DNA from: CBDFGE01 sp965247055
GTDB lineage: Bacteria > Chloroflexota > Dehalococcoidia > Lucifugimonadales > JAGWBF01
Assembly (NCBI GenBank): GCA_965247055.1
Contig: CBDFGE010000006.1
Location: 186,001 to 250,000 of the forward strand
Direction: 5' to 3'
Length of the DNA stretch: 64,000 bases
The position numbers were made by a program, and so were the translations under genes. Below are positions 34,386-43,079 of the stretch, in pieces. How positions within the stretch are numbered: position 1 is the first letter of the stretch; every line of letters begins with the position of its first letter. The notes under the pieces are model-generated. The model was not told the origin of the DNA. It worked only from the letters and a program-made list of their open reading frames with translations, and ran no database searches.

Positions 34386-35000
34386 ATGGAAGCTACTCCG
34401 TGGCGTATTCACGGCGAGATCATTGACACCTGCAACTGTGAGGTGATCTGTCCCTGCACCCTTGGGGCACCCCCGACTGAAGGCAAATGTCTCGGGAATG
34501 TGCTCTGGTCGATTGACGAAGGGAGATATGGATCGGCTGATCTTACAGGTCTCGCCGTCGTCCTAGCATTGTACGCACCGGGTCCAAAGTTTGACGACGG
34601 CAACTGGCGGGTCGCAATGTATGGGGACGAGCGGGCGACCTCGGAGCAGCGGGGAGCCCTCGAGACGATCTTCCTGGGTCGGGCCGGTGGGTTCTTTGAT
34701 GAGTGGCGTCAGCTCACTGCTGAGGTCGTCGGTGTGAAGTGGATGCCGATTCAGGTCGAACGCATAGGTCGGAAGCGGACCGTGCGCATTGGGGAGGTGC
34801 TAGACATTGAGGGCGAGGGGATTACGGGTCCCCAAGCCGGATCCTCTACGCAGTTGGTGAACCCGCCGTTTTGGAAGGGGGCGCCCTTTCCGGCCAACCT
34901 CGGTCGGTCGAGCCGCTTTCGGTATCAGGACTTCGATATGCACTGGGAAGCGCCAGGCAAGGCCTGCAGCTTTTCAGAGTTCCTTTACGAAGGGCCATAG
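34386..35000 (+). CDS. DUF1326 protein, copy 3
   Basis: 204 residues with the cluster DTCNCEVICPCTLGAPP, then GNVLWSIDEGRYGSADLTGL, GNWRVAMYGDERA and a C-terminus DMHWEAPGKACSFSEFLYEG. It is the same length and layout as copy 1 at 4392 (204 residues). ATG start. It forms a pair with copy 2 on the plus strand, downstream of the IS1380 remnant. Metal or heme binding by the cysteines is possible but unproven. Confidence 0.85.
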   Translation: MEATPWRIHGEIIDTCNCEVICPCTLGAPPTEGKCLGNVLWSIDEGRYGSADLTGLAVVLALYAPGPKFDDGNWRVAMYGDERATSEQRGALETIFLGRAGGFFDEWRQLTAEVVGVKWMPIQVERIGRKRTVRIGEVLDIEGEGITGPQAGSSTQLVNPPFWKGAPFPANLGRSSRFRYQDFDMHWEAPGKACSFSEFLYEGP

Positions 35001-35066
35001 CTAATCTAAGGTAGAATACGGCCCAAGCCACCGCCGGGCATCCGACCTGTTCGCACGGGAGGTCAC

Positions 35067-35393
35067 ATGGCAACGGAGCACCCGCCTCTTCAGCCGCCGG
35101 GGGAGTACGACCCCCAGGAGTACTACGCGAGCTCACCCGAGACCACCGTCAGCTTCTACGCCGACTCGCTGCACGTCTTCAGCGCCCTGTACAGCAGCGT
35201 CCTGTTTTTCGGCGAGCTCCAGGAGGACAGGGAACCTATCCTCAGGGCGAAGATAAAGGTCAGTCCCCAGATGCTCAAAGCCATCTGCCTCCTTACCCGA
35301 AAGCACGTCCGGCAGTACGAGAACGCGGTAGGGCCCATAGCCCTGCCCCGCCAGGTGCTGGAAGCGTGGGAGATCGAGGACGAGAAGCTGTGA
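35067..35393 (+). CDS. DUF3467-like protein
   Basis: 108 residues. ETTVSFYADSLHVFSALYSSVLFFGEL is followed by AKIKVSPQMLKAICLLTRKH and YENAVGPIALP. This follows the DUF3467 plan (beta sheet, then 'SPQxxKxL...YExxxGxI'), a small family of unknown function. ATG start; GGGAGGTCAC upstream. Its stop TGA overlaps the GTG start of the next gene. Confidence 0.6.
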   Translation: MATEHPPLQPPGEYDPQEYYASSPETTVSFYADSLHVFSALYSSVLFFGELQEDREPILRAKIKVSPQMLKAICLLTRKHVRQYENAVGPIALPRQVLEAWEIEDEKL

Positions 35394-35821
35394 CCCAGGC
35401 CGAAGGCATGCCCGCCCTCTCCAGCTCCGCTTCCCCCGAAGGCTGGGGCTGGAGCAGGCTGGACGCCAGCCGGCCCCGCAGGGCGCTAGAACACCTGGCT
35501 CACAGTGAGGTCACCCCTGTTTTGGTTGACCTCGTCAGGGAGAGCGACGTACCGCCCGACTCCCGCTGGACCGTGGCCAGAGACATCCCCATCATCGTTA
35601 TAGATACCCTGGACGCCTGCTGGGCTTTCGAGCGCGTGCTGAACAAGCTGCACGGGTTCTCCAGGACGGTGGAAGAGGCGAAGGCTGACCTGGTGGAAAA
35701 ACTTGGTGGGCATCTCCAGATGTTGAGTTCCCTCGAATCGCCCCGGATGGCGCCGATATTGAGGTTGGAGCTGGAGTTCCTTAAGCTGGCCCTGAGACCG
35801 GCAGAGCCCTCCGGCCGGTAG
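35390..35821 (+). CDS. Hypothetical protein coupled to the DUF3467-like gene
   Basis: 143 residues from GTG 35390, which overlaps the preceding stop (GTGA), so translational coupling is likely; an upstream ATG at 35366 is less likely. Soluble, mainly helical (ALEHLAHSEVTPVLVDLV, VDTLDACWAFERVLNKL-like part, then LGGHLQMLSSLESPRM). No family is recognised. The tight coupling suggests it works with the DUF3467-like protein. Confidence 0.6.
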   Translation: MTQAEGMPALSSSASPEGWGWSRLDASRPRRALEHLAHSEVTPVLVDLVRESDVPPDSRWTVARDIPIIVIDTLDACWAFERVLNKLHGFSRTVEEAKADLVEKLGGHLQMLSSLESPRMAPILRLELEFLKLALRPAEPSGR

Positions 35822-35897
35822 GCGCACATAGGACGAGTCTCATGGGCCCCCGGTTCGGACGTCGCGGCCCTGAAGGCGGGTTATCCACGGTGTTGGA

Positions 35898-35926
35898 TTG
35901 CCCTTTAGCTCTCCAGGCTGTAGAAT
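35898..35926 (+). promoter_or_regulatory. Promoter of the aminotransferase gene
   Basis: TTGCCC (35898-35903), 17 bases, TAGAAT (35921-35926). A lone DnaA-box-like TTATCCACG lies just upstream at 35881-35889. Confidence 0.5.
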
Positions 35927-36013
35927 GCTTTGTGAAAGTGTCCCCGGTGAACGGGCAGCTCTCCTGGTGTAGGAGAGGGCAGCGGAAGTCCACCCGGCCA
36001 AGGAGATTACAAC

Positions 36014-37315
36014 ATGCTAACGCGCACCCGGAGGGAGACGGAGCTCGTAGACAAGGCGGGCAAGTACATGCCCGGGTCCGATACGGGCAACATGAAGGTG
36101 GGTCAGGAGCGGCTCCTTCTCATGAAGGAAGGGAAGGGCTCCAGAGTGTGGGACGTGAGCGGCAACGAGTACATAGATTACCTGATGGGTTCGGGGCCGC
36201 TGGTCCTGGGCCATGCCCACCCCGCGGTGGTGGAGGCTGCCGTCGAGGCCATCAGGAAGGGCAGCACCTTCTTCGCCACCAACGAAAGCGCGGTGCTGCT
36301 GGCTGAGGAGATAGTGAACGCCTCTCGCTGCGCCGAGCAGGTGAGATTCACTACGAGCGGCACCGACGCCTGTTTTCAGTGTCTGAGGATTGCCCGGAGC
36401 TTCCGCAGGCGGGAGAAGATCCTGCGTTTCGAGGGGGGCTACCACGGCATGAGCGACTACGCCGTGATGAGCGTGAACCCAGCCCGCCATGAGCTCAGGG
36501 AGTTCCCCGAGCCGGTGCCCAACTCCGCGGGGGTGCCCCTGGGTGTCCAGCAGACCGTGCTGGTCGCACCCTACAACGACGTGGAGACGGCCACCGCCAT
36601 CATCGAGAAGTACCACGACGAGATGGCAGCGGTGATAGTGGAGCCCATGCAGAAGGTTCTGACGCCCAAGCCGGGTTTCCTTCAGGCGCTGCGGGAGGCC
36701 ACGGCCCACTACCAGATTCCCCTCATCTTCGATGAGGTGGTTACAGGTTTCCGGCTGGCCTACGGCGGCGCCCAGGAGTTCTACGGTGTTACCCCCGACC
36801 TGGTGGCCCTGGGTAAGATCGTCGGCGGCGGCTATCCCCTGGCGGCGATAGCGGGTAAGGAAGAGATCATGTCGGTATACGATCCGTCCCTGGCCGACCC
36901 CGAGGGCTACGTACGCCAGGTGGGCACGCTCAACGGCAGCCCCGTCGCCTGTGCCGCCGGGCTTGCGACCCTGGCCGAGCTTCGCAAGGAGGGCGCCTAT
37001 GAGCGCCTCCACTCCACGGGACGGCGCCTCAGGGATGGGCTGGAGCGCCTGTTCCGCGAGGCGGAGATTCCCGTCCAATTCTCCGGGGAAGACCCCAACT
37101 TCGGCTTCTCCTTCACGGACCAGCCCCTGACCGATTACCGGTCCACCCTCCAGGCCGACCTGGCGTTGGCGGAGCGCTTTGATAACATGTTGCTGGAAGA
37201 GGGGATAGTGAAGAGCTGGCGGGACAGGATGTTCCCCTCGCTGGCCCACACCTCCCAGGACCTGGACCAGACCATGGAGGCCGTGGGCAAGGTCATCGAC
37301 CGGCTGAGGGGCTAG
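36014..37315 (+). CDS. Class III aminotransferase (glutamate-1-semialdehyde aminomutase-like)
   Basis: A 433-residue PLP enzyme of fold type I. VWDVSGNEYIDYLMGSGPLVLGHAHP opens the family; FTTSGTDACFQCLRIAR binds the cofactor phosphate, FDEVVTGFR holds the PLP Asp, and LGKIVGGGYPLAAIAG has the Schiff-base lysine. These are GSA-aminomutase-like features, but such proteins also include amino-acid or amine transaminases. No other heme genes are in view, so hemL is not assigned. ATG start with AAGGAGATTACAAC. It converges on the T/P-rich lipoprotein gene. Confidence 0.85.
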   Translation: MLTRTRRETELVDKAGKYMPGSDTGNMKVGQERLLLMKEGKGSRVWDVSGNEYIDYLMGSGPLVLGHAHPAVVEAAVEAIRKGSTFFATNESAVLLAEEIVNASRCAEQVRFTTSGTDACFQCLRIARSFRRREKILRFEGGYHGMSDYAVMSVNPARHELREFPEPVPNSAGVPLGVQQTVLVAPYNDVETATAIIEKYHDEMAAVIVEPMQKVLTPKPGFLQALREATAHYQIPLIFDEVVTGFRLAYGGAQEFYGVTPDLVALGKIVGGGYPLAAIAGKEEIMSVYDPSLADPEGYVRQVGTLNGSPVACAAGLATLAELRKEGAYERLHSTGRRLRDGLERLFREAEIPVQFSGEDPNFGFSFTDQPLTDYRSTLQADLALAERFDNMLLEEGIVKSWRDRMFPSLAHTSQDLDQTMEAVGKVIDRLRG

Positions 37316-37405
37316 CCGGCCAGGACATAAGGGCTGCGCGGCGGCTGATCCCGGCTCCCTGAGGGAGACAACCCGGGCGGCAAGCCGTGTCCCGGTTCCA
37401 GTGGC

Positions 37406-38611
37406 CTACGGCCAGCTGTTGGGGCAGGAACTTGACGCGGGTGTGCCCATGGCCTGGCTACATATCAGGAACGCCGTGGTCTCGTCCCCTCTGACCATAG
37501 ACAGCCGGTAAGGAGGAATACCGGAGGGCGGATTGTTGACCGCTATCTTTCTGTCAGGGTCCACGATCACCAGGTTCAGCTCCTCCGGTCCCGGCAACCC
37601 AGACACGTCCCAACTAAACCTCAACTCCAGGTCTCCCGGATACTCCACCTCCACCACCCAGGACTGGACCGCGGCGTCTGGGGACAGGCGGCTGAACAAA
37701 AAGCGTGGCCACGGCCTTCCGTCGGGTAGGGTTCTCTCAATGCACGGCGGCGGGTAGCCAGGGGGATGACACAGGTACACTTTGACTACCTCCAGGCCGC
37801 TGGTGGGGAAGGGGACGAAGGAGCCGCGGCATTCAACGGGCGACGCCGGGCACTCCTCGGCGAGCCCCAGGAAGAGGTTCCCAATACCCGGCACTCCAAG
37901 TGGCTCCCATTCCATCTTGAGCTCCAATGTCCATTCGGGCTGCGCAACGCCTGGTATTGAGGAGGGTGAGCGGGTCACGGTAGGTGTTGAGCCTGGCCTG
38001 GTCGCGGTGGGAGTCGCCGTTGGGAGTATCAAGGGAGTGGCCGTGGGCGTGTCTGGCCCAGGGGGTGTCTGAGTAGCTCCGGCGGGAGCTGTAGGGGTGG
38101 GGGTAGGGGACACGGTCGCCTGGGCTGTCGTAGGGGACGGGGTGGACTCCGGAGTGGCGGTCTCACGAATTGGCGGCGTGGCAGTTGGTGTGGCTATGTC
38201 GCCCGGCGTCGGTGTGGCGGCTGGGACCGGGATGGTGACGGGCGAAGTTGTGGTGGGCGTGGGCGTGCCTGGTTGCCTGGCGGTAGGTGTGGCCATGGGG
38301 GTAGCGCGGGGAAGAGGGGTGCTCACGAGCTGGGTGGTAGGAGTGGGACCAAGAGATCTCTCCGGCATTGGGGTTGGTGTAGCAGCCGCACCCCCGGGTG
38401 GGTCTAGGGACGCTACAGGAGTCGCAAGGGGGAGGACCGAGACGTCGGGCACGGGAGCTTCCACCCGAAGTGTCGGGGTAGGCTCCTGGCCCTTGCAGGC
38501 GATGACCAGGGCGAGGAGCAGAGGTAGAGCTATGCCTATGGCTCTCATGGTCCAGACTGGGGCGGCGCCCTCGGTGATTCTACCCCGGAAAGGTAGGCTC
38601 CTCAGGCGCAC
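37406..38611 (-). CDS. Thr/Pro-rich lipoprotein with C-terminal beta domain
   Basis: Up to 401 residues. A hydrophobic segment (IGIALPLLLALVIAC) ends in a lipobox with lipid-accepting Cys, followed by about 175 residues of T/P/A-rich low complexity (TATPTP-type), then a globular domain (about 225-401; WTLELKMEWEPLGVPGIGN, SWVVEVEYPGDLELRFSWDV) with several Cys. GTG 38611 overlaps the radA stop (TAGTG) and has an AGGA site; ATG 38548 would give a more usual signal peptide. It is probably a surface stalk protein. The domain family is not recognised. Confidence 0.7.
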   Translation of the reverse strand: MRLRSLPFRGRITEGAAPVWTMRAIGIALPLLLALVIACKGQEPTPTLRVEAPVPDVSVLPLATPVASLDPPGGAAATPTPMPERSLGPTPTTQLVSTPLPRATPMATPTARQPGTPTPTTTSPVTIPVPAATPTPGDIATPTATPPIRETATPESTPSPTTAQATVSPTPTPTAPAGATQTPPGPDTPTATPLILPTATPTATRPGSTPTVTRSPSSIPGVAQPEWTLELKMEWEPLGVPGIGNLFLGLAEECPASPVECRGSFVPFPTSGLEVVKVYLCHPPGYPPPCIERTLPDGRPWPRFLFSRLSPDAAVQSWVVEVEYPGDLELRFSWDVSGLPGPEELNLVIVDPDRKIAVNNPPSGIPPYRLSMVRGDETTAFLICSQAMGTPASSSCPNSWP

Positions 38612-40026
38612 TATTCCTCGTACTCGGCCGCCGTGCCGCCCGTCTGGCCCGACGTCCGCCGGGGCAGGCAGCGACGGAGTGCTTCAGATAACGTCTGTGC
38701 GTACACCGCCTCGACTCCGTTCGCGCCTCCGGCTTCCTCTTCCGCCGATGCGGGGACAAGGCACTGCCGGAACCCGAGTCTGGCGGCCTCGGTCAGCCGG
38801 CGTTGGAGCTGGGATACAGGCCGCAGCTCTCCGCTCAGCCCGACCTCGCCCAGGGCCGCCATCTGTCGGTCCACGGCCGTGTTACGCTGGCTGGAGGCGA
38901 TGGCCATGGCTACGGCCAGGTCGGTGGCCGGTTCCCGAATGGTAAGTCCCCCTGCGACGTTCACGATAATGTCCTGGTTCGACAGGCTCAGCCCGGCGCG
39001 GCGGCTCAGGACTGCGGCCAGCATGAGAAGCCGGTTGTAGTCCACGCCGTTGGCAATGCGTCTGGGGACAGCCAGCGCTGAGGGTGATGTCAATGCCTGT
39101 ACCTCCACCAGCAGTGGCCGGCTTCCCTCCAGAACGGGCACCACGACAGAGCCCACCGCCTCGGTCCGGCGTTGGGACAGGAGTACCCTGGAGGGGTCGG
39201 CTATCTCTTCCAGCCCTTTCACGCCCATTTGGAATATCCCGACTTCGTTGGTGGAGCCGAAGCGGTTCTTGGTACCCCGCAGGATACGGTATGCGTTGAG
39301 ACTATCCCCTTCAAGGTAAAGAACTACGTCGACCATGTGCTCCAGCACCCGGGGTCCGGCTATGGAGCCGTCCTTGGTCACGTGTCCTGACATCAGCACG
39401 GGAACGGCCCTGGCCTTGGCCCAGTGCATGAGCCTCAGGGCGCATTCCCGGACCTGAGCGACGCTGCCGGCCCCCGAGGGCGCCTCGGGGGCGTAAAGGG
39501 TCTGGATAGAGTCGACCACCACCAGACCAGGCCGAAACTGCTCTAGCTGACGGACGATTTCGTCGATGTCCGTCTCTACCAGAAGGTGAATGCCCTGTCC
39601 CGAAACCCCTAGCCGCTGGGAACGTAGCTTGATCTGCTGGGCAGACTCCTCTCCAGTCACGTAGAGGACCGCCTTGCCGCCGGCTGCCACCACCTGGATG
39701 GTCTGAAGCAATAGAGTCGACTTCCCGATGCCAGGCTCCCCTGCTATGAGCACCAGGGAGCCTGGGACCACTCCGCCTCCCAGTACGCGGTTCAGCTCGG
39801 AGAAACCCAGTGGTATGCGTTCCTCGCCGTTGTGGGGGACCTGGGAAAGCTCCTGTACCGCGGGGGCCGGCAGGTCGAGCCAGCGCTGAGTGTGGGGCTG
39901 GGCTCTGTGAGAGACCTCTACGAGGGGAGAATGGGCGCGGCACGAAGGGCAGAAGCCCATCCACTTGGGGCTCTCCTGGCCGCACTCCTGGCATACGAAA
40001 ATCGCTCTTGCTTTGTCTCTGGGCAT
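38611..40026 (-). CDS. radA: DNA repair protein RadA
   Basis: A 471-residue RecA-like helicase-type protein that promotes branch migration in recombination. Zinc finger CQECGQESPKWMGFCPSC at the N-terminus, Walker A GEPGIGKSTLLLQ, the RadA motif KNRFGSTNEVGIF, and a Lon-protease-like C-terminal domain (about 290-460). The start is set at MPRDKARAIFVCQ (40026); a longer frame to 40056 exists. The T/P-rich lipoprotein gene overlaps its stop. Confidence 0.95.
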   Translation of the reverse strand: MPRDKARAIFVCQECGQESPKWMGFCPSCRAHSPLVEVSHRAQPHTQRWLDLPAPAVQELSQVPHNGEERIPLGFSELNRVLGGGVVPGSLVLIAGEPGIGKSTLLLQTIQVVAAGGKAVLYVTGEESAQQIKLRSQRLGVSGQGIHLLVETDIDEIVRQLEQFRPGLVVVDSIQTLYAPEAPSGAGSVAQVRECALRLMHWAKARAVPVLMSGHVTKDGSIAGPRVLEHMVDVVLYLEGDSLNAYRILRGTKNRFGSTNEVGIFQMGVKGLEEIADPSRVLLSQRRTEAVGSVVVPVLEGSRPLLVEVQALTSPSALAVPRRIANGVDYNRLLMLAAVLSRRAGLSLSNQDIIVNVAGGLTIREPATDLAVAMAIASSQRNTAVDRQMAALGEVGLSGELRPVSQLQRRLTEAARLGFRQCLVPASAEEEAGGANGVEAVYAQTLSEALRRCLPRRTSGQTGGTAAEYEE

Positions 40027-40085
40027 CCGGCGCCGCCTCGGCGGGGACAGGCCCACGTCCCCTGAACGACTGGCTGACTGTAGCA

Positions 40086-40117
40086 GAAGGAGGCTCCGAT
40101 GGCCCGGAGCCTCCTTC
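40086..40117 (-). terminator. Terminator hairpin after clpC
   Basis: Perfect 12-bp stem GAAGGAGGCTCC / GGAGCCTCCTTC with an 8-base loop, between the clpC stop (40142) and the radA start (40026). No long U-tract. Confidence 0.55.
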
Positions 40118-40141
40118 CAGCACGTATCCTTCGATCCACCT

Positions 40142-42607
40142 CTATGCCAAAGGCAAGGCTGCTATCTCTTTTGTGCGGATGACCGCCTCCCCGTCCTGTA
40201 TGTCCAGCACCGCCGTATCCCCGCTATTCAACCGGCCACCAAGTAGCTCCTCTGAGAGCTTGTCCTCAACGACGTTCTGGATTAGCCTCCTGAGGGGCCG
40301 GGCCCCGAAGTTGGGATCGTAGCCCTTTTCCGACAGGTACTCTTTGGCGGCGTCGGTAACCTCAAGCTGGATGTTCTTCTCCGCCAGCTCCTTCCTTACC
40401 TGGTCCATCATCAGGTCCACGATCGACAGTATATCCTCTTGGGAAAGGGCGTGGAACACCATCGTCGAGTCTATCCGGTTAAGGAACTCTGGCCGGAAGA
40501 ACTTCTTGACCTCGTTCAGTACCTTATCCTTCATCTGGTTGTAAGCGTGGCTCTCCGACTGCGCGTCGTCGGTCTTGATAGAGAAGCCCAGGACCGTCTC
40601 CCGCTTGATCAGGTCAGAGCCTAGGTTGCTGGTCATGACCACGATGCAGTTGCGGAAGTCTACTCTTCGGCCTTTGGCGTCACTGAGGTGGCCGTCGTCG
40701 AAGATCTGGAGGAGGATGTTAAAAACCTCTGGATGCGCCTTTTCGATCTCGTCCAGGAGGATCGTGCAGTAGCCCTTGCGCCGCACCGTCTCGGTGAGCT
40801 GGCCTCCCTCCTCGTATCCGATGTAACCCGGGGGCGCTCCAATCAGCCTGGCTACGGTGTGTCTCTCCTGGAACTCGGACATATCGAGCCGGATCAAGTT
40901 GTCCTCGCTGCCAAACATGAACTCGGCGAGGGCCCGCACCAGCTCTGTCTTGCCCACACCCGTGGGGCCCAGGAACAGGAAGGCGCCAATGGGGCGCCTG
41001 GGATCTTTGAGGCCGGCCCGGGCACGACGCACCGCCTTGGATATGCCCACTATCGCATCATCCTGGCCCACGATGCGCTTGTGTATCTCCTGCTCCATGT
41101 GCAGAAGCCGCTCCGTCTCTTCCATGGCCAACCGGGTCACCGGTATACCGGTCCACATGCTGACAACTTCAGCTATGTCCTCGCTGGTGACCACAACCTG
41201 TTCCTGGCCCTGTTCGTGGTGCCACTCCTTTTCCAGATTTTCCATATTCTCGATGAGCCTGAGCTCCCGCTCCCTGAGCTCGGCGGCATACTCGTACCCC
41301 TGGGACGCGATGGCTTCTTCCTTCTCCTTCCGCACGTTCTCCAGCACCTTCATCACCTCTTTGACCGAGAGGGGTGTGGTGCTGTTGCGGAGCCGCACCC
41401 GGGAGGCTGCCTCGTCCATGAGATCGATGGCCTTATCGGGGAGAAACCGGTCCGAGATGAAGCGCGCCGATAGGGTCGCCGCCGCCTTGACCGCATCGTC
41501 AGAGATGCCCAGCTTGTGGTGCTCCTCGTACCGGCTCTTGATCCCCAGAAGTATCTGGGTGGTCTCTTCTGTAGTGGGCTCGGCCACCTGGACGGGCTGG
41601 AAGCGGCGCTCCAGGGCCGGGTCTCGCTCCACGTGCTTACGGTAATCGTCAAGGGTGGTGGCGCCGATACATTGAAGCTCACCCCGCGCCAGGGAGGGCT
41701 TGAGGATATTGGCGGCGTCAACCGCGCCTTCGGCTGCCCCGGCACCCACGATGGTGTGCATCTCGTCTATGAAGAGGACACAGTTGCCTGAGCTCTTGAT
41801 CTCCTCGATTACCTTCTTCAGCCGCTCCTCGAACTCGCCTCGGTATTTGGTGCCGGCGACCAGGGCGCCCATATCCAGGGTGACGAGCCGCTTACCTTGC
41901 AGAGTCTCGGGGATGTCCCCCGACGCGATCCGCTGAGCCAGAGCCTCCACTATGGCCGTCTTGCCCACTCCCGGCTCGCCCATTAGCACCGGGTTGTTCT
42001 TTGTGCGACGGCTTAGGATCTGTATGACCCGCTGGATCTCCTGGCTGCGCCCGATGACGGGGTCCAGTTTGTTGGCTCTGGCTGCGGCCGTCAGGTCGAT
42101 GCCCAGTTGGTCCAGAGTCGGGGTGCGCGTGGCTCGGGCCCCCTGGCCCGTGGCAGTAGGAGAAGTCTGGCTAAGCAGCCGATGGGTCTCGGCGCGCACC
42201 TTGTCCAAGGTAACTCCCAGGCTTTCCAGTACCCCGGCCGCCACACCTTCTCCTTCCCGCAAGAGCCCAATGAGCAGATGTTCGGTGCCAATATAGGTGT
42301 GGTTCATGCGGCGGGCCTCATCCACCGCCAGCTCCACCACCTTCTTGGCCCTGGGCGTGAGGCCGATCTCTCCCTGAGAGGGTCTCTCGCCCCGGCCGAT
42401 GATAAACTCAACGGCGGAGCGCACCTTATTCAGGTCTACGCCCAGATTGGCGAGCACACGGGCTGCTACTCCCTCGGTCTCTCTTACGAGACCCAGAAGG
42501 ATATGCTCCGTCCCGATGTAGTTGTGGTTAAATCGTTGGGCCTCTTCCTGGGCAAGGGATAGCACCCTCCTCGCCCGCTCCGAGAACTTTTCGAATCTGC
42601 TGCCCAT
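40142..42607 (-). CDS. clpC: ATP-dependent Clp protease ATPase subunit ClpC
   Basis: An 821-residue Hsp100 unfoldase that feeds ClpP. Two N-terminal Clp_N repeats (FNHNYIGTEHILLGLVRE and MNHTYIGTEHLLIGLLRE), NBD1 with Walker A GEPGVGKTAIVE, a UVR segment (EEAIASQGYEYAAELRERE, about 420-455), and NBD2 with GPTGVGKTELVRALAEF. The GARPLRRLIQN C-terminus is typical. Start ATG 42607, 8 bases after GGGGG; a GTG at 42616 is alternative. A mcsB/ctsR cluster is not present. Confidence 0.96.
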   Translation of the reverse strand: MGSRFEKFSERARRVLSLAQEEAQRFNHNYIGTEHILLGLVRETEGVAARVLANLGVDLNKVRSAVEFIIGRGERPSQGEIGLTPRAKKVVELAVDEARRMNHTYIGTEHLLIGLLREGEGVAAGVLESLGVTLDKVRAETHRLLSQTSPTATGQGARATRTPTLDQLGIDLTAAARANKLDPVIGRSQEIQRVIQILSRRTKNNPVLMGEPGVGKTAIVEALAQRIASGDIPETLQGKRLVTLDMGALVAGTKYRGEFEERLKKVIEEIKSSGNCVLFIDEMHTIVGAGAAEGAVDAANILKPSLARGELQCIGATTLDDYRKHVERDPALERRFQPVQVAEPTTEETTQILLGIKSRYEEHHKLGISDDAVKAAATLSARFISDRFLPDKAIDLMDEAASRVRLRNSTTPLSVKEVMKVLENVRKEKEEAIASQGYEYAAELRERELRLIENMENLEKEWHHEQGQEQVVVTSEDIAEVVSMWTGIPVTRLAMEETERLLHMEQEIHKRIVGQDDAIVGISKAVRRARAGLKDPRRPIGAFLFLGPTGVGKTELVRALAEFMFGSEDNLIRLDMSEFQERHTVARLIGAPPGYIGYEEGGQLTETVRRKGYCTILLDEIEKAHPEVFNILLQIFDDGHLSDAKGRRVDFRNCIVVMTSNLGSDLIKRETVLGFSIKTDDAQSESHAYNQMKDKVLNEVKKFFRPEFLNRIDSTMVFHALSQEDILSIVDLMMDQVRKELAEKNIQLEVTDAAKEYLSEKGYDPNFGARPLRRLIQNVVEDKLSEELLGGRLNSGDTAVLDIQDGEAVIRTKEIAALPLA

Positions 42608-43079
42608 CTCTAGCACCCCCTTGCTCAGTCGAGGTCAGTGGGGCCTTGAAATCTGCCCGTCCCCCCGACCCTTCACTGCCTTCACCCGGATGGAGAAGCC
42701 TCGGGACGCTGGCTTAGCCGACCACAGTCCCCAGGCTCTGATCAACCCACGCCTGGCCGCACTGACTCTCCGGGAGTTCTCTCTGGGGAACCATTAAATT
42801 ATAGGCCGAGACTTTAAACAAAGTAAAGGTACTTTTGGGCTATCTGTAGCGCTTTTCCACGTACCGGTGTGTGAATATTTTAACAAACTAGTCTCAGCTA
42901 TCACTGTAGCACACTTGAGGTGGAAAGAAAAGGCTGTAGCGTGCTGGCGGGAGCCCCCGGGCCTTACGCCCCAGTCCGGTAGTATGGTAGGATATACCAC
43001 GCCTTTGGGCACTGGCCATATCTGTGGACGGAGGTGCCTAGCGGGCGCCGCCGAGAGCCGCCCAGAAGGGGGAACGCCG
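42608..43079. other. Divergent spacer between clpC and ggt
   Basis: 472 bases. Minus-strand TATAAT (42803-42798) with TTACTT (42826-42821) 17 bases upstream is a likely clpC promoter. For ggt no clear box pair was found. Confidence 0.4.
42798..42826 (-). promoter_or_regulatory. Probable clpC promoter
   Basis: Perfect TATAAT -10 on the minus strand with a weak -35 TTACTT at 17 bases. The leader would be about 185 bases. No CtsR-type operator repeat was noticed. Confidence 0.45.

Noticed and set aside
38097..38945. Gly/Val-rich plus-strand frame (GVGV repeats)
   Set aside because: It is the antisense of the Thr/Pro-rich lipoprotein repeats and the radA 3' end.
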